Of a stretch of DNA of 64,000 nucleotides, positions 41,881-52,049 are shown one piece after another. The position numbers were made by a program, and so were the translations under genes. The stretch comes from Streptomyces ureilyticus (lineage in GTDB: Bacteria; Actinomycetota; Actinomycetes; Streptomycetales; Streptomycetaceae), in contig NZ_JAAKZX010000004.1 of assembly GCF_011045025.1 (NCBI RefSeq), forward strand, positions 1 to 64,000, read 5' to 3'. The notes under the pieces were generated by a model, which was given only the letters and a program-made list of their open reading frames with translations, had not been told where the DNA came from and did not search any database. How positions within the stretch are numbered: the first letter of the stretch is position 1; each line of letters opens with the position of its first letter.

Positions 41881-43023
41881 TTATTCACTATTCACATAGA
41901 CGCGCGGTACGCGGGTTCCGATCCGGGTCACGATTTCGTACGCGATCGTGCCCGCGGCCTGGGCCCAGTCCTCGGCGGTCGGCTCACCCTCATCGCCGGG
42001 CCCGAACAGCACCACGCGTTCTCCCACCGCTGGCTGGTCCCCGCCGAGATCGACGGCGAACTGGTCCATCGCGACCCGCCCCGCCACCGTCCGCCATTTG
42101 CCGCCGGCCAGGACGGGCCCGGTGCCGGAGGCGTGCCGCGGGATCCCGTCCGCGTATCCCACGGGCACCAGGCCGAGCGTCGTGTCGCCCGGTGTGACGT
42201 AGTGATGCCCGTAACTGACGCCGTGTCCCGCCGGAACGCGCTTCACCAGCGCGAGCGAGGCCGACAGTGTCATCACCGGCCGCAGCCCCAGCTCGGCGGC
42301 GGTGCCGAGGGCGGGGCTGGGTGAGATGCCGTACGTCGCGATTCCGGTGCGTACGAGATCGAAGTGGGTCTCCGGGAGTGTGAGCGTGGCGGGCGAGTTG
42401 GCGATATGCCGTACTTCGGGTTGTATGCCCTGCTTCTCCGCGTACGTCAACATCTCGTGGAAGGCGGTGAGTTGGGCCCCGATGGAGGGATGCCCCGGCT
42501 CGTCGGCGCAGGCGAAGTGCGACCAGAGTCCGGTGACCCGGACCAGCCCGTCGGCCTCGGCGCGCAGGGCTGCGGCGACCAACTCGGGCCAGTCACCGGG
42601 CTGGCATCCGTTGCGCCCGAGCCCGGTGTCGGCCTTGAGCTGGACCCGGGCGGCGCGTCCCGCGGCGCGCGCGCCCTCGACGGCTTCCCGCAGCGCCCAG
42701 AGCCCGCTGATCCCCAGATCCACATCGGCCTCGACGGCCTCCCGCCAAGGGCCTCCGGGCGTCCACAGCCAGCACATGATCCGGCCCGGCAGCCCCGCGG
42801 CACGCAGGGCCAGGGCCTCCTCGGGCGTGGCCGTCCCGAGCCAGGTGGCCCCCGCGTCGAGCGCCGCCCGTGCACACCGCACCGCCCCGTGTCCATACGC
42901 GTCGGATTTCACCACCGCCATCAGGGCGGCGTCCGGTGCGCAGGCGCGCAGGGTCCCCAGATTGGCCGCCAGAGCGGCCAGATCGATCTCGGCGCGGGCA
43001 CGCGCGGACGCTGTCTCATTCAT
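41881..43023 (-). CDS. alr: Alanine racemase
   Basis: A 380-residue PLP enzyme making D-alanine for peptidoglycan and teichoic acids. AVVKSDAYGHG holds the PLP lysine. LKADTGLGRNG, WSHFACAD, the catalytic-Tyr region GVSYGHHYVTP and GRVAMDQFAVDL are all present. ATG 43023 (MNETASARAR) is the natural start, and the frame extends upstream only as antisense to the divergent gene. It begins the minus-strand run alr-hydrolase-tsaE. Confidence 0.96.
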   Translation of the reverse strand: MNETASARARAEIDLAALAANLGTLRACAPDAALMAVVKSDAYGHGAVRCARAALDAGATWLGTATPEEALALRAAGLPGRIMCWLWTPGGPWREAVEADVDLGISGLWALREAVEGARAAGRAARVQLKADTGLGRNGCQPGDWPELVAAALRAEADGLVRVTGLWSHFACADEPGHPSIGAQLTAFHEMLTYAEKQGIQPEVRHIANSPATLTLPETHFDLVRTGIATYGISPSPALGTAAELGLRPVMTLSASLALVKRVPAGHGVSYGHHYVTPGDTTLGLVPVGYADGIPRHASGTGPVLAGGKWRTVAGRVAMDQFAVDLGGDQPAVGERVVLFGPGDEGEPTAEDWAQAAGTIAYEIVTRIGTRVPRVYVNSE

Positions 43024-43144
43024 TGCGCCCAGTGTCTCAGAGCCCACTGACAGCCCTGCCGAGCCCGTACCTCTGTGAGCAGCGGGCTCACCCGGGGTAC
43101 CGGCCCGCTGCACGCGAGGCCGCCACGTACGCGAGACTCGGCGT

Positions 43145-44593
43145 ATGCGTAGTGCGTACGGAGTGGAGACGGTACGGGCGGCCGAGCGGGAGTTGATGGC
43201 GCGGCTTCCGGAAGGGGCGCTGATGCAGCGGGCGGCGGCCGGACTGGCCGCGGCCTGCGCGGAGTTGATGGGGCGGGTGTACGGCAGCCGGGTCGTGCTG
43301 CTGGTGGGCAGCGGAGACAACGGCGGAGACGCGCTGTACGCGGGAGCCCGCCTCGCCCGCCGCGGCGCGGGCGTCACGGCCGTACTGCTGTCCCCCGAGC
43401 GAACCCATCCCGGCGGCCTGGCCGCGCTGCGCCGGGCGGGCGGCCGCGTCCACTCCACTGAGGACAGCGAAAGCGACGCAGCCGTCGAGCGGGCGATCCG
43501 TTCCGCCGATCTCGTGATCGACGGAATCGTCGGCATCGGCGGCAAGGGCGGACTGCGCCCCGACGCCGCGCCGCTGGCCGAGTTGGCCGCGTCCTCCCGC
43601 GCCGCCGTCGTCGCCGTGGATCTGCCGAGCGGTGTCGAGGCCGACACCGGCGAGGTACGCGGCGCGGCGATCCGTGCCGACCTGACCGTGACCTTCGGCA
43701 CGCACAAGCCGGGGCTGCTGATCGATCCGGCACGGGAGTACGCGGGCTCGGTGCGGCTCGTGGACATCGGGCTCTCGCTGCCCGACGAGGCCGAGACGGA
43801 GGCCCTGCAGCATGCCGATGTGGCGGCGCTGTTGCCTGTTCCGGGCGCCGAGAGCGACAAGTACCGGCGGGGGGTCGTGGGGATCGCCGCCGGGTCCTCG
43901 CGTTATCCCGGGGCGGCCGTACTCGCGGTGTCGGGTGCGCTACGGGGCGGGGCAGGGGCCGTACGGTACGTCGGTCCCGCCGGGGACGCCGTGATCGCCC
44001 GCTTCCCCGAAACCCTCGTCTCGGACCAGGGACCGAAGCGGGCCGGACGCGTGCAGGCCTGGGTCGTCGGGCCCGGAGCCGGAGACGACGCGCAGACCGT
44101 GGCCGAGGTGCTCGCCCAGGACGTACCCGTCCTCGTCGACGCGGACGGCCTCCGGCTCGCGGACCGGGATCTCGTACGGGCCCGGAAGGCGCCCACGCTG
44201 ATGACGCCTCACGCCGGTGAGGCCGCCGCTTTGCTGGGCGTCTCGCGGGAGTCGGTCGAGGCGGCACGGTTGCACTCCGTGCGGGAGCTGGCGGAGCGGT
44301 ACGGGGCGACGGTGTTGCTGAAGGGCTCGACCACGCTGGTGGCTTCGGCCGGGGGCGGGCCGGTCCGGGTCAACGCGACGGGGACGTCGTGGCTGGCCAC
44401 GGCGGGCAGCGGGGACGTGCTGTCGGGGCTAGCCGGTTCGCTCCTGGCCTCGGGGCTGAGCGCCCTGGACGCCGGGAGCGTCGCGGCGTACCTCCACGGG
44501 CTCGCCGGGCGGTTCGCGGCGGACGGGGCGCCGGTGGGCGCGCACGATGTGTCCGAGTCGGTCCGCTCCGCGTGGCGGGATGTCATGAGCTGA
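43145..44593 (+). CDS. Bifunctional NAD(P)H-hydrate epimerase / ADP-dependent dehydratase
   Basis: A 482-residue NAD(P)HX repair enzyme. The N-terminal YjeF_N epimerase domain (about 1-215) has GSGDNGGDALYAGARLARRG and VVAVDLPSGVEADTG. The C-terminal ribokinase-like dehydratase has GVVGIAAGSSRYPGAAVLA, DADGLRLAD, TPHAGEAAALLG and ATAGSGDVLSG with the catalytic Asp. It re-forms NAD(P)H from its hydrated, dead-end form. ATG 43145 has no clear Shine-Dalgarno. It is divergent from alr and convergent with acpS. Confidence 0.95.
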   Translation: MRSAYGVETVRAAERELMARLPEGALMQRAAAGLAAACAELMGRVYGSRVVLLVGSGDNGGDALYAGARLARRGAGVTAVLLSPERTHPGGLAALRRAGGRVHSTEDSESDAAVERAIRSADLVIDGIVGIGGKGGLRPDAAPLAELAASSRAAVVAVDLPSGVEADTGEVRGAAIRADLTVTFGTHKPGLLIDPAREYAGSVRLVDIGLSLPDEAETEALQHADVAALLPVPGAESDKYRRGVVGIAAGSSRYPGAAVLAVSGALRGGAGAVRYVGPAGDAVIARFPETLVSDQGPKRAGRVQAWVVGPGAGDDAQTVAEVLAQDVPVLVDADGLRLADRDLVRARKAPTLMTPHAGEAAALLGVSRESVEAARLHSVRELAERYGATVLLKGSTTLVASAGGGPVRVNATGTSWLATAGSGDVLSGLAGSLLASGLSALDAGSVAAYLHGLAGRFAADGAPVGAHDVSESVRSAWRDVMS

Positions 44594-44610
44594 GGTGGCG
44601 ACGGGAGCCG

Positions 44611-44979
44611 CTACCCCTCCGCGACGACCACCGCCGAAGCCACTCCCGCATCGTGACTCAGCGACACGTGCCAGGACCGCACGCCGAGCTCCGCGGCTCG
44701 AGCCGCCACCGTCCCCTGCACCCGCAGCCGTGGCTGCCCGCTGTCCTCGACGTATACCTCGGCGTCCGTCCAGTGCAGCCCGCTCGGCGCCCCGAGCGCC
44801 TTGGCGAGCGCCTCCTTGGCCGCGAAGCGGGCCGCGAGTGACGCGACCCCGCGTCGCTCGCCGCTCGGCAGCCACAACTCCCGCTCGACGAAGAGCCGTT
44901 CCGCGAGCGCGGGTGTCCGCTCCAGCGACGCCGCGAACCGGTCGATCTCGGCGACATCGATTCCCACTCCGATGATCAC
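44611..44979 (-). CDS. acpS: Holo-[acyl-carrier-protein] synthase
   Basis: A 122-residue phosphopantetheinyl transferase that activates acyl carrier proteins. [14 protein letters not shown] and [14 protein letters not shown] are the two magnesium/CoA-binding motifs, and [12 protein letters not shown] closes the fold. GTG 44979 follows GGGAG at seven bases, and earlier in-frame codons would add a non-family extension. Convergent with the NAD(P)HX repair gene, 17 bases apart. Confidence 0.95.
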   Translation of the reverse strand: MIIGVGIDVAEIDRFAASLERTPALAERLFVERELWLPSGERRGVASLAARFAAKEALAKALGAPSGLHWTDAEVYVEDSGQPRLRVQGTVAARAAELGVRSWHVSLSHDAGVASAVVVAEG

Positions 44980-45083
44980 GAGACCACTCCCACGGGGCCG
45001 CAACCCACCACTGCGCACATGCGCGCAGCTTAGGCCTCCGGCCGTTGGGTGGGTGCCTACGGGGGGGGCGGGGTTCGGCGCGC

Positions 45084-45308
45084 TCAGCGACCCCGTTCAA
45101 CCCGCTCTATAGCCTCCTGCACCAGCTCCAGGTACTCCACTTCCTCACACCGCGGCTTGCTCCCCATCTCGTACAGGTCGATGCAGTCGTAGAGGTACTC
45201 ACCCAAGTCCTCGTCCGGCAGATCCACCGCCAGCTCGCTGCTCACGCGCCCCTCGAAGTCCGCGTCACCGCGCGCGGATCTCCACCGCACCGCATCACGA
45301 ATACGCAT
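45084..45308 (-). CDS. Small hypothetical protein
   Basis: A 74-residue acidic protein from ATG 45308 ([15 protein letters not shown]...) with the helix-rich C-terminal part [21 protein letters not shown] and [17 protein letters not shown] recognise no family, membrane segment or motif beyond two lone cysteines. The frame continues upstream but that part reads as basic non-coding sequence. It lies alone between acpS and the divergent coaA gene. Confidence 0.5.
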   Translation of the reverse strand: MRIRDAVRWRSARGDADFEGRVSSELAVDLPDEDLGEYLYDCIDLYEMGSKPRCEEVEYLELVQEAIERVERGR

Positions 45309-45492
45309 GGCCACAGCCACCACCCCAACCCCCGGAAACCGCCGGAAGGCGGCTCGCTCCCGGCTGCCCGGACCGTATCCCCACCGGCCTCGCAGGTCCA
45401 TACTTTCCTCACAACTCATCCACAGGAAGCGCCATCCACGGACGTGACGGACCCCACCCGCCACCGCGTCCCCGCTCCCGTAACAATGGACT

Positions 45493-46482
45493 GTGATCTC
45501 TTCGGTCTCCTCGTCGCCACGGAGCGCCCACCGGTCCAGGCCGGAGGCGACTCCCTACGTCGACCTCACCCGTGCCGAGTGGAGTGCGCTTCGCGAGAAG
45601 ACGCCGCTCCCGCTGACCGCCGAGGAGGTCGAGAAGCTGCGCGGCCTGGGCGATGTCATCGACCTCGACGAAGTGCGGGACATCTACCTGCCGCTGTCCC
45701 GGCTGCTGAACCTGTACGTGAAGGCCACGGACGGCCTGCGCGGCGCGCTGAACACCTTCCTCGGCGAGCAGGGCTCGCAGTCCGGTACGCCGTTCGTCAT
45801 AGGGGTCGCCGGCTCCGTGGCGGTCGGCAAGTCGACCGTCGCCCGTCTCCTCCAGGCCCTGCTGTCCCGCTGGCCCGAGCATCCACGCGTCGAGCTGGTC
45901 ACCACGGACGGCTTCCTGCTGCCGACCAAGGAGTTGCAGGCGCGCGGCCTGATGTCGCGGAAGGGCTTCCCGGAGTCGTACGACCGACGCGCCCTGACGC
46001 GTTTCGTCGCGGACATCAAGGCCGGCAAGGGCGAGGTCACCGCGCCCGTCTACTCCCACCTGATCTACGACATCGTGCCGGGCAAGCGGCTCACCGTGCG
46101 CCGCCCCGACATCCTGATCGTCGAGGGCCTGAACGTTCTGCAGCCCGCCCTGCCCGGCAAGGACGGCCGCACCCGCGTGGGCCTCGCCGACTACTTCGAC
46201 TTCAGCGTGTACGTCGACGCCCGGCCCGAGGACATCGAGCACTGGTACCTGAACCGTTTCCGCAAGCTGCGCGAGACGGCCTTCCAGAACCCGTCCTCGT
46301 ACTTCCGCAAGTACACCCAGGTCTCCGAGGAGGAGGCCCTCGACTACGCCCGCACCATGTGGCGGACGATCAACAAGGTCAATCTGCTGGAGAACGTGGC
46401 CCCCACGCGCGGCCGCGCCACCCTCGTCCTGCGCAAGGGCCCCGACCACAAGGTGCAGCGTCTGAGCCTGCGCAAGCTGTAA
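45493..46482 (+). CDS. coaA: Type I pantothenate kinase
   Basis: A 329-residue P-loop kinase catalysing the first step of coenzyme A synthesis. [12 protein letters not shown] is the P-loop, [31 protein letters not shown] and VEGLNVLQ follow, and the substrate-side end has ...YFRKYTQVS. The start is GTG at 45493, with the family domain beginning after about 20 residues. The DUF389 gene follows 24 bases on and is probably cotranscribed. Confidence 0.96.
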   Translation: MISSVSSSPRSAHRSRPEATPYVDLTRAEWSALREKTPLPLTAEEVEKLRGLGDVIDLDEVRDIYLPLSRLLNLYVKATDGLRGALNTFLGEQGSQSGTPFVIGVAGSVAVGKSTVARLLQALLSRWPEHPRVELVTTDGFLLPTKELQARGLMSRKGFPESYDRRALTRFVADIKAGKGEVTAPVYSHLIYDIVPGKRLTVRRPDILIVEGLNVLQPALPGKDGRTRVGLADYFDFSVYVDARPEDIEHWYLNRFRKLRETAFQNPSSYFRKYTQVSEEEALDYARTMWRTINKVNLLENVAPTRGRATLVLRKGPDHKVQRLSLRKL

Positions 46483-46506
46483 TCGAGCCCGGTTACTCTG
46501 CCGGGC

Positions 46507-47454
46507 ATGCTGCATCTGCGCCTGATCACGCCGCCCGACAAGACCGACGGCGTGGTCCGCCTCATCGAGGACACCGTCGGCACCACGCATCTCGTCGTGA
46601 TGCAGGGCGCGGCCCGCAACCCCGCCGGGGACGTCGTGATGTGCGACGTGGCGCGCGAGGCGGGCGACGAACTGCTGGGCGAGCTGCGGGCGTTGGACAT
46701 CGACAAGTGCGGCTCCATCGCCATCGAGAACATCGACCTCTCGCTGTCGGAGCGTGCCGACCAGGCGCGCGACGACGCGCCGGGCGAGGGCGCCGACGCG
46801 GTCCTGTGGGAGCACCTGGCGGACGCGACCCACGAGGAGTCGACGCTCTCGGTCACGTACATCGCCTTCATCACACTGGCCACGATGATCGCGGCCTGCG
46901 GTGTGGTCCTCGACAACGCGATCCTGATCGTGGGCGCGATGGCGGTCGGCCCGGAGTTCGGACCGCTGGCCGGTCTGTGCACGGCACTGGTGCGGCGCAC
47001 CCCGCGGCTCGCGCTGCGCTCGGCGATCGCGCTGCTCGTGGGCTTCGCCTTCGCCATGGGGGTGACGGTCCTCTTCAGCGACTTCATGGACGCCGTGGGC
47101 CTGTTCACGGAGGACCGGCTGGAGAGCGAACGGCCCAACACCGCCTTCGTCTACGCCCCCGACTGGTTCTCCTTCGTCGTGGCCGTCCTCGCCGGCGCCG
47201 CCGGCACCCTCTCGCTGACCTCCGCCAAGTCGGGCGCCCTCGTCGGCGTCGCGATCTCCGTGACGACCGTCCCGGCCGCCGCCAACGCAGCGGTGGCCCT
47301 CAGCTACGGGGACACAAAACAGATGGTGGGCTCCACCGAGCAGCTCCTGCTCAACCTGCTCGGCATCATCCTCGCCGGCACCCTCACGCTGCTCACCCAG
47401 GAGTTCTTCTGGGCCAAGCAGCGTGAACGCAACGCCAAGAAGGCCCAGACTTAA
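46507..47454 (+). CDS. DUF389 family membrane protein
   Basis: A 315-residue protein. A soluble N-terminal domain ([20 protein letters not shown], then [13 protein letters not shown]) precedes about six membrane segments with the DUF389 signature [26 protein letters not shown] and [23 protein letters not shown]. The family function is unknown. It follows coaA on the same strand. Its TAA overlaps the convergent glmM stop in the palindrome TTAA. Confidence 0.9.
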   Translation: MLHLRLITPPDKTDGVVRLIEDTVGTTHLVVMQGAARNPAGDVVMCDVAREAGDELLGELRALDIDKCGSIAIENIDLSLSERADQARDDAPGEGADAVLWEHLADATHEESTLSVTYIAFITLATMIAACGVVLDNAILIVGAMAVGPEFGPLAGLCTALVRRTPRLALRSAIALLVGFAFAMGVTVLFSDFMDAVGLFTEDRLESERPNTAFVYAPDWFSFVVAVLAGAAGTLSLTSAKSGALVGVAISVTTVPAAANAAVALSYGDTKQMVGSTEQLLLNLLGIILAGTLTLLTQEFFWAKQRERNAKKAQT

Positions 47455-48812
47455 CAGCCGAGCGCGGACTTCACCACATCGGCGAGCCGCTCCGCCACCC
47501 TCCGCGCCTGGTCGAGATCGGCGGCCTCCACCATCACCCGTACCAGCGGCTCCGTACCCGAGGGACGCAGCAACACCCGCCCGGTGGAACCGAGTTCGCG
47601 CTCCGCGTCGGCGACCGCGGCCGTCAGTTCGGCCGAGGTGTTCACCCGGGACCTGTCGACGTCCGGCACATTGATCAGTACCTGCGGAAGCCGTTCCATG
47701 ACGGATGCGAGGTCCTTGAGCGTACGTCCCGTCTGGGCGACCCGGGCGGCCAGCAGCAGGCCGGTCAGGGTGCCGTCGCCGGTCGTCGCGTGGTCCGAGA
47801 TGATCACGTGCCCGGACTGCTCGCCGCCGAGGGCGTAGTCGTGCTGCTTCATCTCTTCCAGGACGTAACGGTCACCGACCGCCGTCTGCACCAACGACAG
47901 CCCCTCGCGCTCCATGGCCAGCTTGAAGCCCAGGTTGGACATGACCGTCGCGACAACGGTGTCGGAGCGCAGTGCGGAACGCTCCCGCATCGCCAGCGCG
48001 ATTACGGCCAGGATCTGGTCCCCGTCGACCTCGGCGCCCGTGTGGTCCACGGCGAGGCAGCGGTCGGCGTCGCCGTCGTGCGCGATGCCCAGGTCGGCGC
48101 CGTGCTCGACGACGGCGGCCCGCAGCAGGCCCAGGTGCGTGGAGCCGCACCCGTCGTTGATGTTCAGCCCGTCCGGCTCGGCACCGATGGTGACGACCTC
48201 GGCACCGGCCCGGGTGAAGGCCTCGGGCGAGACCTGGGCGGCGGCGCCGTGCGCCTCGTCGAGGACGACCTTCAAACCGTCCAGACGGTTCGGAACCGCC
48301 GTGATGAGGTGCGCGACGTACCGCTCGAAGCCCTCGTCGTACGACTTCACCCTGCCCACCCCGGCACCCGTCGGGCGGTCCCAGGGAGCGCCGGTGCGGT
48401 GCTCCTCGTACACGGCCTCGATCCGGTCCTCCAGCTCGTCGGCGAGTTTGTGGCCGCCGCGCTCGAAGAACTTGATGCCGTTGTCGGGCATGGCGTTGTG
48501 GCTGGCGGAGAGCATCACGCCGAGGTCGGCGCCGAGTGAGCCGGTGAGATACGCCACCGCCGGCGTCGGCAGCACGCCCACGCGCAGGACGTCCACGCCC
48601 GCGCTGGCGAGACCGGCGACCACGGCGGCCTCCAGGAACTCCCCGGACGCCCGCGGATCCCGACCGACCACCGCCGTCGGCCGATGGCCCGCGAAGGTGC
48701 CCGCCTCGGCCAGTACGTGCGCCGCCGCGACGGACAGGCCGAGCGCCAGCTCAGCCGTCAGGTCCGCGTTGGCAACACCGCGCACGCCGTCCGTGCCGAA
48801 GAGTCGTCCCAC
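47451..48812 (-). CDS. glmM: Phosphoglucosamine mutase
   Basis: A 453-residue alpha-D-phosphohexomutase that interconverts glucosamine-6- and glucosamine-1-phosphate on the path to UDP-GlcNAc. [17 protein letters not shown] holds the phosphoserine, [12 protein letters not shown] the metal loop, GGEQSGHVI the sugar loop, and [15 protein letters not shown] the phosphate site. ATG 48812 reads [12 protein letters not shown]. It follows rplM-rpsI in the conserved order but is separated from them by a strong terminator. Confidence 0.97.
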   Translation of the reverse strand: MGRLFGTDGVRGVANADLTAELALGLSVAAAHVLAEAGTFAGHRPTAVVGRDPRASGEFLEAAVVAGLASAGVDVLRVGVLPTPAVAYLTGSLGADLGVMLSASHNAMPDNGIKFFERGGHKLADELEDRIEAVYEEHRTGAPWDRPTGAGVGRVKSYDEGFERYVAHLITAVPNRLDGLKVVLDEAHGAAAQVSPEAFTRAGAEVVTIGAEPDGLNINDGCGSTHLGLLRAAVVEHGADLGIAHDGDADRCLAVDHTGAEVDGDQILAVIALAMRERSALRSDTVVATVMSNLGFKLAMEREGLSLVQTAVGDRYVLEEMKQHDYALGGEQSGHVIISDHATTGDGTLTGLLLAARVAQTGRTLKDLASVMERLPQVLINVPDVDRSRVNTSAELTAAVADAERELGSTGRVLLRPSGTEPLVRVMVEAADLDQARRVAERLADVVKSALGC

Positions 48813-48900
48813 TGGTGTCCTCCGAACATGCTCAGAAATTGCGGCTCAAGCAGAGTGTCCAGGTAAGGCCCTGATAAATGCCTACTTGGCGTAAATGCCA

Positions 48901-48932
48901 CGCCCCGGCGGCACGAGAGTGCCGCCGGGGCG
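48901..48932 (-). terminator. Terminator of the rplM-rpsI operon
   Basis: CGCCCCGGCGGCAC (48901-48914) and GTGCCGCCGGGGCG (48919-48932) make a perfect 14-bp stem closed by GAGA, 28 bases beyond the rpsI stop. On the minus strand it is followed by GGCATTTACG rather than a long T-tract. Confidence 0.88.
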
Positions 48933-48960
48933 GATGCTGCGTGCAGAGCACGCGGTACGA

Positions 48961-49488
48961 CTAGCGCTTGCTGTACTGAGGCGCCTTGCGGGCCTTCTTG
49001 AGACCGGCCTTCTTGCGCTCGACCGCACGGTCGTCGCGACGAAGGAACCCGGCCTTCTTCAGGGCGCCACGGTTGTTGTCGACGTCCGCCTCGTTCAGCG
49101 CGCGGGCGACACCGAGACGGAGCGCACCGGCCTGACCGGAGACGCCGCCACCCGAGATGCGGGCGACAACGTCGTAACGGTCGTCGAGCTCGAGCACCTT
49201 GAAGGGCTCGTTGACTTCCTGCTGGTGCACCTTGTTGGGGAAGTAGTCCTCAAGGGTGCGACCGTTGATCTTCCACTTGCCGGAGCCCGGGACGATCCGG
49301 ACGCGGGCGATGGCGTTCTTGCGGCGGCCCAGTCCGGCGGCCGGCTGCGGCTCGCCGAAGCGGGAGGCCATGGACTCCGAGGTGTACTCGCCCTCGACGG
49401 GGGCCTCGGACTCGGTGGTGTACTGCTCGATGTCGACGAGCTCGGTCTCGGTCTCTTCGACCGGCTGCTCGGTAGTGGTCTCGGCCAC
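48961..49488 (-). CDS. rpsI: 30S ribosomal protein S9
   Basis: A 175-residue S9. The C-terminal 125 residues are the conserved domain ([43 protein letters not shown], ending [12 protein letters not shown], the basic tail that reaches the P-site tRNA). An acidic N-terminal extension of about 50 residues (Glu/Thr-rich) is usual in actinobacteria. Second gene of the rplM-rpsI operon, 42 bases after rplM. Confidence 0.98.
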   Translation of the reverse strand: MAETTTEQPVEETETELVDIEQYTTESEAPVEGEYTSESMASRFGEPQPAAGLGRRKNAIARVRIVPGSGKWKINGRTLEDYFPNKVHQQEVNEPFKVLELDDRYDVVARISGGGVSGQAGALRLGVARALNEADVDNNRGALKKAGFLRRDDRAVERKKAGLKKARKAPQYSKR

Positions 49489-49530
49489 GATTCTCCTCAG
49501 ATTCTCTTCTGGTCTTAGGGGTGGCCGGAC

Positions 49531-49974
49531 TTACTGCGCGACCTGGGTGATCTCGTACGGCTGCGGCTGCTGCGCGCCGTGCGGGTGCTGGTCACCCCTG
49601 TAGACCTTCAGCTTCGAGAGCATCTGACGGCCCAGGGTGTTCTTCGGGAGCATGCCCTTGACGGCCTTCTCGACCGCTTTCTCGGGGTTCTTGTCCAGCA
49701 GCTCGTCGTAGCGGACGGAGCGCAGACCACCCGGGTACCCGGAGTGGCGGTAGGCCAGCTTCTGGGTCCGCTTGTTGCCGGACAGGTGGACCTTGTCCGC
49801 GTTGATGATGATGACGAAGTCACCAGCGTCGACGTGCGGAGCGTAGATCGGCTTGTGCTTGCCCCGCAGAAGGGTGGCGGCGGTGGTTGCCAGACGGCCG
49901 AGAACGACGTCCCGGGCATCGATGACATGCCACTGGCGAGTGATGTCGCCGGGCTTGGGGCTGTACGTACGCAC
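49531..49974 (-). CDS. rplM: 50S ribosomal protein L13
   Basis: A 147-residue L13: [20 protein letters not shown] at the start, [29 protein letters not shown], and [20 protein letters not shown] 49974 follows GAAGG at ten bases and gives the standard streptomycete length. First gene of the operon. The 290 bases upstream are shared with a divergent gene and hold two notable palindromes. Confidence 0.98.
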   Translation of the reverse strand: MRTYSPKPGDITRQWHVIDARDVVLGRLATTAATLLRGKHKPIYAPHVDAGDFVIIINADKVHLSGNKRTQKLAYRHSGYPGGLRSVRYDELLDKNPEKAVEKAVKGMLPKNTLGRQMLSKLKVYRGDQHPHGAQQPQPYEITQVAQ

Positions 49975-50113
49975 GGTTCGTAGCCTTCGCTTCTTCAGTG
50001 AGTGGGTCCTGACAAGGCCACCACGGACGATCACGACAGCCCTGACCGCACGGCGGCGACGCAACCGCATGCAGATCGCTGGTCATCGGCCCCGGTGGAC
50101 CGGTGTAAGGGCC

Positions 50114-50125
50114 TCTCACGTGAGA
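50114..50125. promoter_or_regulatory. TCTCACGTGAGA palindrome in the rplM upstream region
   Basis: A perfect 12-base palindrome, 140 bases upstream of the rplM start and the same distance from the divergent membrane-protein gene. It could be a regulator site near the rplM promoter. No protein is proposed and no flanking -35/-10 pair is convincing. Confidence 0.35.
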
Positions 50126-50216
50126 ATGAGCAAGCCAATACACATAACGAAGGGCAAGAATAGCTCTGGCAGCCCACACGGGTCAAAACGCGCGACCAGC
50201 CGAGAGTTGGCTCTGT

Positions 50217-50257
50217 TACTGGTGTGAGACCAGTACACCCCCTGTCCCGTCTAAGAT
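50217..50257 (+). promoter_or_regulatory. Palindrome and TAAGAT -10 before the 50265 gene
   Basis: TACTGGT (50217-50223) and ACCAGTA (50229-50235) form a 7-bp inverted repeat around GTGAG. TAAGAT at 50252-50257 is a good -10, seven bases before ATG 50265, which suggests a leaderless message. The palindrome occupies the -35 position and no good -35 hexamer is visible, so an activator or alternative sigma factor may be involved. Confidence 0.45.
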
Positions 50258-50264
50258 GCGCCCC

Positions 50265-51134
50265 ATGAGCTTTGGGCAGGGGGGACCCCAGTGGGGTTCC
50301 GGGGGATCGGGTTCTCAGCAGCCGCAGTGGGGCAGCCAGACCCCCGACTGGGCTGCGCTCGCCGAGGCGTCCGAGTCGCGCAACAGGCGCCGCAGGTGGC
50401 TGATGGTGGGCGGCGGCGCGCTGGCCACCGTCGCGATCGGCGCGGCCGTCGCCGTGGCCGTGGTCTCGACGGACGGCAACGGCCAGGCGGCGAACCGGCC
50501 TGCCTCCGATCTGCCCGCCACCTCGGACATCCCGCCGGACACCACCGGGCCCGAGCCGTCGTTCGCGGAGACCTCGGCGCCTCCGCCGCTGGACCCGAAG
50601 GACTTCATCTCCAACGTGAAGAAGGACACGGCTCCGCTCAGCCCGGACACCCTCTTCCCCGGTTCGCGGCTGACGATGGGCGAGAGCCGCTACGAGAAGG
50701 GCAAGACCGCGTCCACGAAGGACTGCGCGTCGGCCGCCCAGGGCACGCTCGGCACGGTCCTCACGAAGAACGACTGCACGCGGCTGATGCGCGTCACGTA
50801 CTCCCTGGACGGTGTGGCGGTGACGGTCGGCGTGGCCGTCTTCGACACCGAGGCCCAGGCGACGAAGACCAAGAAGGACGCCGACGACAAGAGCGTCGTC
50901 CAGGCGCTGTCGGGCGACGGCGTTCCCGCCTTCTGCAGCTCGGCGGTCTGCCGCTCGACGACCAACTCGTACGGCCGCTATGCCTACTTCACGGTCGCCG
51001 GCTTCACCAACGGCAAGGACGTCACCCAGAAGGACACGAAGGTCTTCGCCACCGGTGACGACCTCGGGGAGTTCACGTTCCGCCAGATCCGACGCCGTGG
51101 CGAGGCTCAGGCTTCGGCCGCGGCCAACGAATAG
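50265..51134 (+). CDS. Hypothetical single-pass membrane protein
   Basis: A 289-residue protein. The cytoplasmic N-terminus is Gly/Gln/Ser-rich (MSFGQGGPQWGSGG...), and one membrane helix follows (LMVGGGALATVAIGAAVAVAVV). A Pro/Ser/Thr linker precedes an extracytoplasmic domain with paired cysteines (KDCASAAQ...KNDCTRL and PAFCSSAVCRS), probably disulfide-bonded. No enzyme motif is seen. The start is ATG 50265, and ATG 50256 would overlap the -10. It is divergent from rplM and convergent with the polyprenyl-phosphate sugar synthase gene. Confidence 0.8.
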   Translation: MSFGQGGPQWGSGGSGSQQPQWGSQTPDWAALAEASESRNRRRRWLMVGGGALATVAIGAAVAVAVVSTDGNGQAANRPASDLPATSDIPPDTTGPEPSFAETSAPPPLDPKDFISNVKKDTAPLSPDTLFPGSRLTMGESRYEKGKTASTKDCASAAQGTLGTVLTKNDCTRLMRVTYSLDGVAVTVGVAVFDTEAQATKTKKDADDKSVVQALSGDGVPAFCSSAVCRSTTNSYGRYAYFTVAGFTNGKDVTQKDTKVFATGDDLGEFTFRQIRRRGEAQASAAANE

Positions 51135-51164
51135 CGGCACCGGCAAGCTGGCGGGTAGCGGGAA

Positions 51165-51194
51165 GGCGGCGGCCATCCGTGGGCGACCGCCGCC
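51165..51194. terminator. GC-rich hairpin between convergent genes
   Basis: GGCGGCGG (51165-51172) pairs with CCGCCGCC (51187-51194) in the 79-base gap between the membrane-protein gene and the minus-strand glycan operon. It probably ends both transcripts. No clear T-tract. Confidence 0.55.
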
Positions 51195-51213
51195 AACCAC
51201 TGTTCCCAGCCGA

Positions 51214-51975
51214 CTACTTGTGCTTCAGCCGCAGCCGTACGGGCACGACCGCCGACTCCAGCTGCGTACGCAAGGTCATCTTCGACACGCCCTCGGTGCG
51301 CTCCTCGAAGCGGATCGGGATCTCGACGGCGCTGTGACCGGCTCGTACGGCTTTGTACTTGAGCTCGACCTGGAAGCTGTAGCCCGCGCTGTCCAGGGAG
51401 CGCAGGTCCACGTCCCTCAGGGTCTGGGCCGACCAGAGGTTGAAGCCGGCCGTGATGTCGCGGATCTTCGTGCCGAGCACGGTGCGCGCGTAGCGGTTGG
51501 CGAAGCGGGACAGCAGGACGCGGTGCGCGCCCCAGTCCTCGTCGAGCGAGCCTCCCTCGACGTACCGGCTGCCGACGACCAGTCCGACGCCCGAGGCCAC
51601 GGCGGTGCCGAGCATCCGTGGGACCGCTTCCACGGGGTGGCTGCCGTCCGCGTCCATTTGCACGACGTACTCGGCGCCTTCGTCGACGGCGGCGCTCATG
51701 CCCGCCACGTACGCACGCCCGAGGCCGTCCTTCTCGGTACGGTGCAGCACGCTCATCCGGGGCTGCCAGGCCGGCGCATCGGCGTTGTACTTCTCCGCCA
51801 GCTCTTCGGCTATCCGGCCGGTGCCGTCCGGGCTGGAGTCGTCCACTATCTTCAAGTGCAGCCCGTTCAGCGGTAGTTGAAGCACCGCTTCGGCCATTCT
51901 CGGCAGGTTGGCTGCTTCGTTGTACGTAGGCATCACCACGGTGACCGCCGTGCCCGCCCCCAGGTCGTACGTCAT
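51214..51975 (-). CDS. Polyprenyl-phosphate hexose synthase-like GT2 (DPM1/Ppm1 type)
   Basis: A 253-residue soluble GT-A enzyme of the dolichol-phosphate-mannose synthase type. VTVVMPTYNEAANLP, VDDSSPDGTGRIAEEL, the DAD metal motif in QMDADGSHP, and GSRYVEGG followed by ANRYARTVLGTKIRDITAGFNLW are all present. It should move mannose or glucose from a nucleotide to polyprenyl phosphate, giving the lipid-linked donor used by GT-C enzymes. It lies 74 bases after two such genes on the same strand, most likely the last gene of the glycan operon. Confidence 0.85.
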   Translation of the reverse strand: MTYDLGAGTAVTVVMPTYNEAANLPRMAEAVLQLPLNGLHLKIVDDSSPDGTGRIAEELAEKYNADAPAWQPRMSVLHRTEKDGLGRAYVAGMSAAVDEGAEYVVQMDADGSHPVEAVPRMLGTAVASGVGLVVGSRYVEGGSLDEDWGAHRVLLSRFANRYARTVLGTKIRDITAGFNLWSAQTLRDVDLRSLDSAGYSFQVELKYKAVRAGHSAVEIPIRFEERTEGVSKMTLRTQLESAVVPVRLRLKHK

Positions 51976-52049
51976 CTTTTCCCTCCCCTTGTCCCCATGC
52001 AGGAACCCCTACGGACGCGGGCGATTCCGGCGTCCGTCCCAAAGCCAGC

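Noticed and set aside
50217..50235. DasR-type (dre) operator
   Set aside because: The arms resemble dre half-sites, but the centre is GTGAG (five bases) rather than the required CTAG-like four-base core.
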